Source: Candidatus Obscuribacterales bacterium (GTDB taxonomy: Bacteria; Cyanobacteriota; Vampirovibrionia; Obscuribacterales; Obscuribacteraceae). Taken from it: a stretch of DNA of 64,000 nucleotides. The stretch spans positions 81,719 through 145,718 of the forward strand of contig JAGVKB010000049.1 in assembly GCA_020050835.1 (NCBI GenBank), written 5' to 3'. Below the pieces are notes generated by a model, which saw nothing but the letters and a program-made list of their open reading frames with translations, searched no databases and was not told the origin of the DNA. The position numbers and the translations under genes were made by a program. The first letter of the stretch is position 1; every line of letters begins with the position of its first letter. Shown here in pieces: positions 27,529-36,387 of this stretch.

Positions 27529-27642
27529 TTTGTTTGGGTTTGACAACTGAGCCGGAGCCGCTTGCGCTTGAGTTGTGAGATGTGATAAATCGGCGGGTAG
27601 ATAGCAATAGATGTGAAAGTTTGGCCAGGCAATTGAGTAACG

Positions 27643-29499
27643 ATGCTGGGCGCAAATAAATTGACTATGTTTCAAAAAGGGCTGATCTTGATTTCAGTTC
27701 CGCTCATTTTTGAAATTCTCTTTGTTGCCGCACTCGTTTTTCTGCGTCATCAGGTAGAAATTGAGACGACGCGCGAGGAGCGTTCCAAGGAGCTGATTAG
27801 AGTTTCGCATATGCTCCTGCAGCAAAATCTCGAAGCATGCCAGCTACTGATGTTTCTGCATTTGACTCGTAATCATGAGTTGAGTGGAAAGTTGAAGCAA
27901 ACGGTCGGCGAGATCTCGGCTGATTTCAACAATCTGAAGCTGCTTATTCGAGACAATCCGGTGCAACAGCGGTTCTTCCACCGATTAGAGCCGGTGCAGG
28001 CTGAGCTGATCAAGGACATCAGGAAGGCCGATCAAAGCTTGGGAGTGAAGTCGAAGTTTGACCTCTTAGAGGCTGGTGAATCGAAGAGAATTGCTGCTCA
28101 GCTCATGCTCAAAATGACTACATTCTTAGGGGCGATTATAGCGGACGAGCAGTCACGATTCGATCCCGGAGGCGCTTTGCGTGCGCGCAACAAAGCAGAT
28201 ACCTGGCTTTACTGGGGAGTGGGGTTGAATGTCGCTCTCAGTTTGGCGCTGGCGGTTTTCTTCAGCAAGCAGATTGCCGGACGCTTGGTGCTGCTCAGAG
28301 ACAATGCCTATCGATTGTCCAGGCAGGAGCCGCTGTCGCCGCTTCTTTCCGGCAGCGATGAGATTGCCTATCTCGACAGGGTATTTCACGAAACACAGGC
28401 TACCTTGGCGGAAGCTAGCCGCAAGGAGAGAGCCTTGTTTGAGAATGCGGTGGACGCCATCTTCTCGTTTGATGTGAATGACAGCTTTGTCAAAGTCAAT
28501 CCGGCCGCGCAGAGGTCTTTTGGACTTGAGCCTGGCAGCTGGAGCGGGCGGTCGATTGACGAAGTAGTGCTTGAAGACGACATACAGAGAGTTCGAAAGT
28601 TTCTCAATGATGTTAAGTCCGGCGCTGGTGTGGCTACTCTGGAGGCGCACTTTGTCAGGACTGATGGCATTGTGATTGATGTCTCCTGGTCGGCACACTG
28701 GTCTTCCAAAGACAAAACTCTTTTTTGTGTCGTCCATGACATAACCGAGCAAAAAGAGCTCGAGAAGCAGAAGAGAGAGTTCAGGGCGATGATCGCTTAT
28801 GACCTGAGATCGCCTCTGACGGGAGTATTGTTCTCGTCGGAGCTACTAAGCGAGGGCGCTTATGGTGAATTGAGCGAGAGGGGGAGAGCGGAGCTTGCCA
28901 CCATTGATGATTCCGTCCAGCAGATGTTGGTGCTCATTGACGATTTGCTCCAGGTTGAAAAGCTCGAGACCGGTCAGTTGGGTCTGCATCTTGAAGACGT
29001 TGACCTGGCGCGGGTGCTGGAGCGGTCGGTCAGACCGCTGCGCTCTGTCGCTGAGTTCAAAAAGATCAAACTCAGCATGCCGTCGACCAAAGCTTTAGTG
29101 CGGGCTGATGAGGACAAACTGGTACGAGTGGTGCTCAATCTTGTCTCCAACGCGTTGAAGTTCTCGCCGCCGGAGAGCGAGATTGTCATTTCTGTCGACA
29201 GATGTGATGGCATGGTTATGGTCAAAATCTCCGATCGCGGTCCTGGTATCTCCGAGCAGGCGAGAGAGACTATTTTCGAGCGATTCCGGCAAGCCGGTGT
29301 GGATGAAACGAAGGAGCAGCTGGGAACCGGGCTGGGACTGGCTATCTGCCAAGAGATTGTCGAGCTTCATGCCGGGTCGATCGGGCTCGACAGCACGCTC
29401 GGGAACGGCAGTACCTTTTGGTTCAAAATACCTGAGTCCGGCGATCAGTTTGAATTGGTGCCGGGAAGAAAGTCGGCCACGTCTTTTTCGTCATGCTAA
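27643..29499 (+). CDS. PAS-containing sensor kinase lacking the phospho-accepting His (kinase 1)
   Basis: This 618-residue membrane sensor kinase has TM1 at about 12-32, an extracytoplasmic helical sensor of about 150 residues and TM2 at about 188-208. A HAMP-like linker (SRQEPLSPLLSGSDEIAYLD), a PAS domain (about 262-375), HisKA and HATPase follow. The H-box reads MIAYDLRSPLTG: Tyr386 (codon TAT) replaces His. The ATPase domain looks intact, with the N-box NLVSNALKFS (Asn503), G1 DRGPGIS (Asp531, Gly535), F-box FERF and G2 GTGLGLAI. It therefore probably binds ATP but cannot autophosphorylate on the normal residue. It overlaps the next kinase gene by seven bases, and the two share domain order and numbering. 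Confidence 0.92.
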   Translation: MLGANKLTMFQKGLILISVPLIFEILFVAALVFLRHQVEIETTREERSKELIRVSHMLLQQNLEACQLLMFLHLTRNHELSGKLKQTVGEISADFNNLKLLIRDNPVQQRFFHRLEPVQAELIKDIRKADQSLGVKSKFDLLEAGESKRIAAQLMLKMTTFLGAIIADEQSRFDPGGALRARNKADTWLYWGVGLNVALSLALAVFFSKQIAGRLVLLRDNAYRLSRQEPLSPLLSGSDEIAYLDRVFHETQATLAEASRKERALFENAVDAIFSFDVNDSFVKVNPAAQRSFGLEPGSWSGRSIDEVVLEDDIQRVRKFLNDVKSGAGVATLEAHFVRTDGIVIDVSWSAHWSSKDKTLFCVVHDITEQKELEKQKREFRAMIAYDLRSPLTGVLFSSELLSEGAYGELSERGRAELATIDDSVQQMLVLIDDLLQVEKLETGQLGLHLEDVDLARVLERSVRPLRSVAEFKKIKLSMPSTKALVRADEDKLVRVVLNLVSNALKFSPPESEIVISVDRCDGMVMVKISDRGPGISEQARETIFERFRQAGVDETKEQLGTGLGLAICQEIVELHAGSIGLDSTLGNGSTFWFKIPESGDQFELVPGRKSATSFSSC

Positions 29500-31298
29500 A
29501 GCTGAGCAACCTCAAGCTGGTTTACAAAGGGCTGATTCTGGTAGCCGTTCCGCTTTTGTTCGAGCTCGCTTTTGTGGCGATTTTTCTCTTGCTAAAGCAT
29601 CAAGCGGAATCTGAAGTGGCGGCGGCGGAAAAATCAAAATTGATTATCGCCAGCGCTCATGCCATCCCGGCCGCCGGAGTCTCTACTCTCAATCGATTGC
29701 TGCTCTATGGCATGCGTCGGACAGAAGAGGCTAGACAAGCCTACTATGACTACCGTGGTACCGTTCCGCAGAAAGAGAGAGCGCTCTTCGAGCTGATTAA
29801 GGATAATCCGCTTCAGCGGGAGAATTTCCAGGCAGCAGTGAAGAGCCAAGAGAAAGTTCTGGCTTACTTCGACAGTGGCGCTAGAACTATAGACGAGCAC
29901 GGACTGCAAGCTGTTCTTATGCTCAACAGCATAAGCGAAAAGACAGCGGAGATGTTGTATGAAGGGACAGCTGCCTGGGCTAAGGTGGTTGAAGAGGAGG
30001 AGAAAAAGACTCACTTGCGAGCTGCTACCGAGTCGCGGGCAGTAGTCGATTACTGGTTGTACGGTGGAGTGTTGCTAAACGTTTTACTTGCAGTCGCATT
30101 GGTGCACTTCTTCAGTCGAGAGATAGCCAGAAAGATTGCGGTGCTGGTAGAGAACAGCAAGCGATTGGTGACTAAAGAGCCACTTAGCACAATCATCGCC
30201 GGCTCTGATGAAATTTCGCAACTGGACAGTTCGTTTCACCAGCTGGCCGAAGAGTTGGCAGAAGCAGAAAGCAAGGAAAGAACAATGGTTGACAATGCTG
30301 CTGACGTGATCTGCTCTTTGGATTCCAGCGGTCGAATCATTCGAATCAATCCGATCGTTAAGATGAATTGGGGCTATGGGGTAAACGAGTTAATCGGCCG
30401 CCGATTGCTTGAATTGGTGTCCAAAGAGGACAGCGTCAATTTTGAGCAGGCTACAGACAGGCTCAAGTCTGACCAGACCGACACAACTTTGGAGCTGCGA
30501 CTTTACAGGCAGGATCAATCGTTGATAGATATTCTTCTATCGATGCACTGGTCTGCTCCCGATCAGACTTTCATCTGTGTTTGCCACGATGTCACCAGGC
30601 GCAAAGAGCTGGAGCGGATGAAAAGGCAGTTTGTGGCTACTGTCACGCACGATTTGCGTTCTCCTTTAACCGGCATACTTTTTACTACCGGTCTTTTGGT
30701 GGAGGGAGCGTACGGAGAGATCACTGAACGTGCTGGAAAGGAGATCGCTGCAGTTGAAGATGCCGTGACTCAGATGCTCGACCTCATTAACAATCTGCTT
30801 TTTGTAGAAAAATTGGAATCAGGCAAGATGCAGATTAAGTTCAAGAATGTGTCGCTTTTGAGGCTGCTGGGGAAAGTCACCGCTCTGCTTAGCTCGACCC
30901 TTGAAAGACAGGCGGTTCAACTTACTGTCCCAGAGACTGATCTCGAAGCTTGTGTCGATGAAGAGAAATTGAGCCGGGTTTTCGTCAATCTCGTGTTAAA
31001 TGCTGCTCGGGTCTCGGCACCGCGGAGTGAAATTCGGATTGCGATCGAACAAAAGGAAGGTATGGTCGAGGCAAGTGTGTTCGATCAAGGACCGGCATTA
31101 CCGGACTCATTTGGCTCAGTAATATTTGACCGAGTGAAACGACTGGATAGTACGCTCAGCGACCTGCCCCGGTCTACCAGGCTGGGATTGGTGCTCTGCC
31201 GAGAGATAGTCGAATTGCACGGCGGTCGCATCGGTGTTGAGTCATTGCAGTCCGGTCCGGGCAGTCGATTTTGGTTTACGGTGCCGGGAAAGTCCTAG
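29493..31298 (+). CDS. PAS-containing sensor kinase with degenerate ATPase domain (kinase 2)
   Basis: This 601-residue paralogue of the preceding kinase has the same TM-sensor-TM-HAMP-PAS-HisKA-HATPase plan. The H-box ATVTHDLRSPLTG keeps His386 (codon CAC), at exactly the number occupied by Tyr in kinase 1. The ATP-binding part is eroded: G1 reads DQGPALP (Gly535 to Ala), the F-box FDRV replaces FERF, and the G2 box GTGLGLAI is STRLGLVL. The N-box asparagine remains. It is likely a phospho-acceptor that needs phosphate from a partner. The ATG at 29493 overlaps kinase 1 (coupled translation). The response regulator follows 51 bases later. Confidence 0.92.
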   Translation: MLKLSNLKLVYKGLILVAVPLLFELAFVAIFLLLKHQAESEVAAAEKSKLIIASAHAIPAAGVSTLNRLLLYGMRRTEEARQAYYDYRGTVPQKERALFELIKDNPLQRENFQAAVKSQEKVLAYFDSGARTIDEHGLQAVLMLNSISEKTAEMLYEGTAAWAKVVEEEEKKTHLRAATESRAVVDYWLYGGVLLNVLLAVALVHFFSREIARKIAVLVENSKRLVTKEPLSTIIAGSDEISQLDSSFHQLAEELAEAESKERTMVDNAADVICSLDSSGRIIRINPIVKMNWGYGVNELIGRRLLELVSKEDSVNFEQATDRLKSDQTDTTLELRLYRQDQSLIDILLSMHWSAPDQTFICVCHDVTRRKELERMKRQFVATVTHDLRSPLTGILFTTGLLVEGAYGEITERAGKEIAAVEDAVTQMLDLINNLLFVEKLESGKMQIKFKNVSLLRLLGKVTALLSSTLERQAVQLTVPETDLEACVDEEKLSRVFVNLVLNAARVSAPRSEIRIAIEQKEGMVEASVFDQGPALPDSFGSVIFDRVKRLDSTLSDLPRSTRLGLVLCREIVELHGGRIGVESLQSGPGSRFWFTVPGKS

Positions 31299-31349
31299 TC
31301 TCGTCCCTTATAATTCAAGGGACTAGCCGGTTCAGGGTGAGGTGTTGGT

Positions 31350-32021
31350 ATGGCTAAGATCCTTGTCGTCGAAGACGAAGCGCTGCTGGCAAGGAAGGTT
31401 AAGGACTGGCTCGTTCACGAAAAGTATATTGTCGAGCTTGTCGCCAACGGCGAAGATGCGCTTGGTTTGCTTGAAACTTATGAGTACGATGCAGTCGTGC
31501 TTGACTGGATGCTGCCTGGATTGTCCGGGCTTGAAGTGTTGAAAAGATTTCGAGCCGGCGGCGGCACGACCCCGATTATTATGCTGACAGGTTTGGCCGA
31601 AATCGAAGAGAAAGAGATTGGGCTAGATACGGGTGCTGATGACTATCTCACTAAACCATTTGCGCCTAAGGAGCTGTCGGCCCGTATTAGAGCGCTGTTG
31701 AGGCGGCCGAGGGAATTTACAGGCAATCAGCTGATTGCTGGCAATCTGGTTTTTGAAGTTGAGGCGAACCGTGTCTTGAAAGATGGTGAAGAGATTCAAT
31801 TGCTACCGTTGGAGCGTGCTCTCCTGGAGTTCTTCATGCGGCATCCGAATCAAGTGTTCAATCAAGAGGCGATTTTGGACCGGGTTTGGAAATCAGACAC
31901 TTTCTCCAGCACCGATGTTGTTCGGACGTATGTGAAGACCCTGCGGCGAAAGATTGACACGCAAGGGCAGGAGTCGAAAATTCGGACTGTATTTGGCGTT
32001 GGATACAAGTTCGAGCCGTAA
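31350..32021 (+). CDS. OmpR/PhoB-family response regulator
   Basis: This 223-residue regulator has a receiver domain with the acidic pair Glu8/Asp9, phospho-acceptor Asp52 (VVLDWMLPG), the LTG threonine and the lysine in TKPF. The C-terminal winged-helix domain (about 125-223) contains LPLERALLEFFMRHPNQVF, VVRTYVKTLRRKID and TVFGVGYKFEP. All key residues are present. It should accept phosphate from the kinase pair upstream and act as a DNA-binding transcription factor. It starts at ATG 31350 after GTGAGGTG. Its targets are unknown; the HEAT-repeat gene 208 bases downstream is a natural candidate. Confidence 0.95.
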   Translation: MAKILVVEDEALLARKVKDWLVHEKYIVELVANGEDALGLLETYEYDAVVLDWMLPGLSGLEVLKRFRAGGGTTPIIMLTGLAEIEEKEIGLDTGADDYLTKPFAPKELSARIRALLRRPREFTGNQLIAGNLVFEVEANRVLKDGEEIQLLPLERALLEFFMRHPNQVFNQEAILDRVWKSDTFSSTDVVRTYVKTLRRKIDTQGQESKIRTVFGVGYKFEP

Positions 32022-32229
32022 GGTGAGCTGCTTCTGCCAGCGGCTGGCGCTCTCACAGGTTTCTCACAGCTGTTCCATAAAGTAGTAGGCACGGTTAGGG
32101 CGATTATTCTCCCGAAGCGAGTCCAACCTTTTAAATGATGGAATTCCGTGTGCTGGCGGACAGTTTAGCGTGCGCGTTTTCATTCGACGAGGCGAGGGCA
32201 ACCTTGATTGATAGTGCTAAGGAGAAGAC

Positions 32230-35200
32230 ATGAGCGGAATGGAGCAGCAAGAGAAGGAAGAAGTGCAGTATGTCTGCGATTGGAGCTCCAATCAAGACGG
32301 CGGCACCGGAGCACGACTGTCTCTCCTGGACCTGAGCGACAAGTTCTTACGCAGCGTCGAAGAGCGAAAAGACGTCCGATTGATGGCTGGTGCGGACAAA
32401 CTTGAGGCAAAATCAGAGCGCGAAACGCTCGACCAGTTGAAGAGTTCGTCTTCGCAGCGGGACAACTTAGCCGGGCGGCGGATTGAGGCGATGCTTAACA
32501 GCGGTGACAAGCGCCAGCAGGAAGATGCTCGCAAGCTTTTGGAGATGGCCAGCGATCCCGAGAAAAAGGAGCTTGCTGTGGCAATCGTCGTAGACATTCC
32601 GACTGCGCAAGCGCGCAGCACATTTCTCGACGTACTGAGCAATCCTGCCCAGCAGGTGGCTGCTCAGAACTTGAGCGATATGCTTTTGGGTTTCGGTTAT
32701 GCCAATAGTACTGAGCGCGGTGGCGCTCAAACCTTGCTCGGCTTGCTCGGCAGCCCGCTTGAAGGGCAGAAGACTGCTGGCAACAAGCTGCTTGCCATGC
32801 TCAATTCCAGCGACTCGGAATTGAATATGGCGGCTTCCGGATTGCTCAAGCTGATGGCAAATGGAGACGTGCAGTCCGCCCTCGATGCTGAAAAACTTTC
32901 AAGCATGCTGTTGGGTTCCGACCCGAAGGAGCAGCAACTGGCAAAAACGGCTCTGTCAAAGCTCAACTGCCCCAAAGAGATTCATGCCTTTGTTGGTCTT
33001 TTGGAGCAGGCAGGCGCGGGCAAGGCGGTGGAAAAAATCGCCCAAATGCTTGGCTCGCCGGCCGAGGAAAGGCAAGGGCGCGCTCTGCTTGGCTTGCTTA
33101 CCAGTGATTACGAAGTGGAGAGAAATGACGGGCAGAGGCTTTTCGCTCTGCTGCAAAGCGCAGAGCCGTCCGATTCCAAGTTCGCTCTTAGAGTGTTGAA
33201 CTCGGTTGGCGATATGGAGCACCGCAGGGCAATCTTGAATGCCTGGCAAAATGCCGAGTTGAAGCCTGGAATCGAGCGCGTACTGGACTGCGCCGAATCG
33301 ACTAACCGTAAGGACAGGCTGCGCGGCTCCGAGCTGCTCAATGCGCTCAGTCACAAGAACAATCAAGAAAGCCAGACCGGCGAGGGTATTTTGCGTTTGC
33401 TGGGTGGTGACATAAGAGAGAGAGCGCTGGCCGGTGTAATGCTGGACAATTTCAACAGCGCCCAGCGGCGGGAGATGCTGGGTATGCTCCAGTCCGAAAA
33501 CAACAAAGCCGGCGTAGAGAGGCTGGTCGACTACCTGACCGGAACGCCTCAGCAGCGCAGCGCTGCTGAGGCGTTGCTTAGAGTGCAAGGAGGGCTGAAG
33601 ACCAATTTATTGAACAGGCTGGGGGAGCCCGATCAGGAAGAAACAGTCTTCTTGATGCTGCATCATTTAACCGGTCCGAGTCAGATCGCTGAAATGGCCA
33701 AATTGCTTGATGATCCTAGATACAAGGATGCGGCTCAGAAGATGATTGGCATGCTCAAAGACGGGGAGCGGGACTATCGAAATGTCAGTGATGTTCGTAC
33801 CGTTCTCTATATGATGGGAGCGCTTGATGATGCGGAGCGACCCGTGCCCAATTTTGGCAAACCGCAGGAGGTTGATACCACTAATGGTGAGCGCTTGCTC
33901 AGGCTGTTGAGCAGCGAAAATGCTGATGACCGCCAGCTGGCAGTTCAGCTTCTGCGTGTAAACGACCCAGTTGCGCGTAATTCATTGGTGACAATGTTGC
34001 ACGACACCAAAGTTCCCCAAAACAAGGAACTCGCTCACCGCCTGCTCAAGATGCTGGGGGGCGCTGAGGACGGGCCGCTTGCTGCAGATATGTTGAGAAC
34101 CTTCTCGGGCCCTGATGCACCGGCTAAGATGCAAAAGATGATTGAGATCCTGGACAATCCTAACTTGAAGCAGGCGGCCGCGCAGCTTCGTCTCATGAGT
34201 GCGCGTGATGGCGGGCAATTGTTGGAGCTGCTTGCCAGCGGCAATCCAGATCAAAGACAAGCCGGCGAAAAGTTGCTGGACCTGCTCAACGATCCCAACA
34301 AAGACTTGATCGGCGCGGCAAGAAAGATAATGCAATCCAGACTTGGATGGCAGGAAGTCGATGCGCTTCATACGTTGCTGACAAATCCTGATAGTGAGAG
34401 GTCGGCTCGGGCGCTCGTCGATTTAGTGGTTGGGTTGAATCAAGGCGACACGGACCTGCAAGCGGTGCTGAGAACAAGGGATGGTGTCTCCAGTTTTCTC
34501 AAGCGATATTATGCTGCCGATCTAAAAGAGAAGGAGTCCACGGAGCCAAAGGAGAAAGAAGCAGCTCGACAGGATAAAAAGTCTTGTCAAACCCTGTTTG
34601 ACATGCTTGCTAAGCCGGAGAGCAGGGGTGTCGCGCAGGCTATTCTCTCCAATTTGACTGATCCAGAGCAGGTCAAGCGCATGGTTGAAGCACTCGAGAA
34701 CCCTCGCACTAGAGCTGGAGCTGAACAGTTGATCAAGCTCATGCAGCCTGAAGGTATGAGCGGCAAGTTCGCTGCGGTCGCAGAAATGCTAGGCAGCAAG
34801 GATGAAGCGACGCGCCGCGGTGCCGAGAGATTATTGGCGATGTTAGGCGACTCCGAGCAGGTCAAAGCCGGTAAAGCTCTGATCGAGACCGCGCGTGATC
34901 CGCAATCGCTTAAGAAACTGGTTGAAATGATCGGCAAGGATGATTTGACTGAGGGCGGACGGCAGGCGCTCGCACAAATCCTTTTCCTGGCTGGGTCGTC
35001 AGGTAATGGCGATCGCAAGGCTCTGTCTAATTTGGTTGCACTGATCGGCTCCGATCTCCCGGCTGTCAGGCAGGTTGGCGAGAGATTGGCGGAAATGTTG
35101 TCCGACCATGCCACGAAGGCGCAAGCAAAGGCTGTTTTGTCCGGATTGGAGCAGCCGGCTCATTGCGTGCGGGTGATGGAGATGTTGCAGAGTCCCGCCA

Positions 35201-36054
35201 GCGCTCAGGCTGGAAAGGTCCTGGTCGATATGCTTGCTTCTGGTAAGGAAGAGCAAGTAAGCGGAGTGCAAAGTCTGTTTGCAAATTCCAGGTTGAGCAT
35301 CGGCTCCAGCTTGGATCGTCCGGAGCGGCTTGAAGTAGAAGAGATGATCGCCAGGCTTGGCGATCCCCGCACGAGCGAGCTGGCGAAGAAGGCTCTGTCT
35401 TGCGCTCGGTCGCCGGAACAGCTCCGGCTCTTGAATGACATGCTGAACAATCCGGCTTATCACAAGCAGATCGAGACTATGCATGCGATGTCGCAGAGCC
35501 CGGAGAAGCAGATATACGTTCAAAGCATGCTGTCAGGCCTCAAGCAACCGGATCAGCTAAAGGAGATGTTGAATATTGCTGGCGATCCACAGAGACAGAA
35601 GGAGTTTGAAACTCTGCTCGAATTGCTTTCCAACGACGAATTCTCAGAGGAGGTGAGCACAGCAAGAGCGGTGCTGGCGATGCTGTCCAGTCCGCAACGT
35701 GAAGTGTCCGAGGCCGGCGCAAAAGTATTGAAGGCCCTGGGCTGCCCAGAAGTCGCCAAACCGTTAACCAAAGTGCTGGCGGCAGTCGGACCAAATGCCC
35801 GGCTGGCGGACTTCCTTTGTAAGCCCGAAAACAAGCTCGCTCTGGAGTCTTTAGGCGATTCGATCTCGGATAATCTGTTTGAGCGAGACCTCGGGCCACT
35901 GCGAAATCTTGCCCAGCATCTCAACAGCTCGAAGGAGGCTGATCGCCGTGAGGGCGAGCGCATTTTGAAAATGCTCAGTGATCCGCGGCACAGACTCACC
36001 GGCTTACGGTTACTGGAACAGTTGCAGCGCCCAGGCGGAGAGGTTGGTAGATAA
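32230..36054 (+). CDS. Giant HEAT/armadillo-like alpha-solenoid protein
   Basis: This 1274-residue hydrophilic protein has no signal peptide or TM. It is built almost entirely of degenerate helical repeats of roughly 35-40 residues that end in the pattern 'LL(s/g)s...e.r..a..LL.mL'. Examples are MLGSPAEERQGRALLGLL, LLSSENADDRQLAVQLLRV, LLASGNPDQRQAGEKLLDLL and MLGSKDEATRRGAERLLAML. About thirty units can be made out. A Lys/Glu-rich insert lies near 765-785. The pattern is that of HEAT-like scaffolds, but the sequence matches no family I recognise. It starts at ATG 32230 after AAGGAGAAG. A role as a large scaffold is inference. Confidence 0.8.
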   Translation: MSGMEQQEKEEVQYVCDWSSNQDGGTGARLSLLDLSDKFLRSVEERKDVRLMAGADKLEAKSERETLDQLKSSSSQRDNLAGRRIEAMLNSGDKRQQEDARKLLEMASDPEKKELAVAIVVDIPTAQARSTFLDVLSNPAQQVAAQNLSDMLLGFGYANSTERGGAQTLLGLLGSPLEGQKTAGNKLLAMLNSSDSELNMAASGLLKLMANGDVQSALDAEKLSSMLLGSDPKEQQLAKTALSKLNCPKEIHAFVGLLEQAGAGKAVEKIAQMLGSPAEERQGRALLGLLTSDYEVERNDGQRLFALLQSAEPSDSKFALRVLNSVGDMEHRRAILNAWQNAELKPGIERVLDCAESTNRKDRLRGSELLNALSHKNNQESQTGEGILRLLGGDIRERALAGVMLDNFNSAQRREMLGMLQSENNKAGVERLVDYLTGTPQQRSAAEALLRVQGGLKTNLLNRLGEPDQEETVFLMLHHLTGPSQIAEMAKLLDDPRYKDAAQKMIGMLKDGERDYRNVSDVRTVLYMMGALDDAERPVPNFGKPQEVDTTNGERLLRLLSSENADDRQLAVQLLRVNDPVARNSLVTMLHDTKVPQNKELAHRLLKMLGGAEDGPLAADMLRTFSGPDAPAKMQKMIEILDNPNLKQAAAQLRLMSARDGGQLLELLASGNPDQRQAGEKLLDLLNDPNKDLIGAARKIMQSRLGWQEVDALHTLLTNPDSERSARALVDLVVGLNQGDTDLQAVLRTRDGVSSFLKRYYAADLKEKESTEPKEKEAARQDKKSCQTLFDMLAKPESRGVAQAILSNLTDPEQVKRMVEALENPRTRAGAEQLIKLMQPEGMSGKFAAVAEMLGSKDEATRRGAERLLAMLGDSEQVKAGKALIETARDPQSLKKLVEMIGKDDLTEGGRQALAQILFLAGSSGNGDRKALSNLVALIGSDLPAVRQVGERLAEMLSDHATKAQAKAVLSGLEQPAHCVRVMEMLQSPASAQAGKVLVDMLASGKEEQVSGVQSLFANSRLSIGSSLDRPERLEVEEMIARLGDPRTSELAKKALSCARSPEQLRLLNDMLNNPAYHKQIETMHAMSQSPEKQIYVQSMLSGLKQPDQLKEMLNIAGDPQRQKEFETLLELLSNDEFSEEVSTARAVLAMLSSPQREVSEAGAKVLKALGCPEVAKPLTKVLAAVGPNARLADFLCKPENKLALESLGDSISDNLFERDLGPLRNLAQHLNSSKEADRREGERILKMLSDPRHRLTGLRLLEQLQRPGGEVGR

Positions 36055-36387
36055 CTGAAAGACAACGGTCGGCGGAAACTGAAAGTCTTACTTTCAAGCA
36101 GATTGAGCAGCATGCCCCGCTGGCGGATGTTGAGAAAGCTATCTGGGAGATAGTGATTCGGCTGCAACTGAAACAGAAGAGCTTTTGTGTGCCACGAGGC
36201 GGTCAAAGCGCGCCGGACGCGGGCTTGATCGGGACAGGTAGCTCCTTTATTGCTCTGTGCTTACGGCGGGTTAATGCGACTGGACCCGAACCTTTTGCTA
36301 AACTCTCGATGTGCGAATAAATCCCGAAGGAGGAATTTTGCACTTGCTTGAGTCCTTTTCCGCAGATTAATTGAGAACAGCAGCCTT
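36055..36387. other. Intergenic region upstream of the methyltransferase
   Basis: These 333 bases have no convincing full gene. AAGGAGGA at about 36327 precedes a TTG (36338) that opens an 11-codon frame ending at 36370, a possible leader peptide. The methyltransferase ATG at 36388 has no strong ribosome site of its own. Confidence 0.35.
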
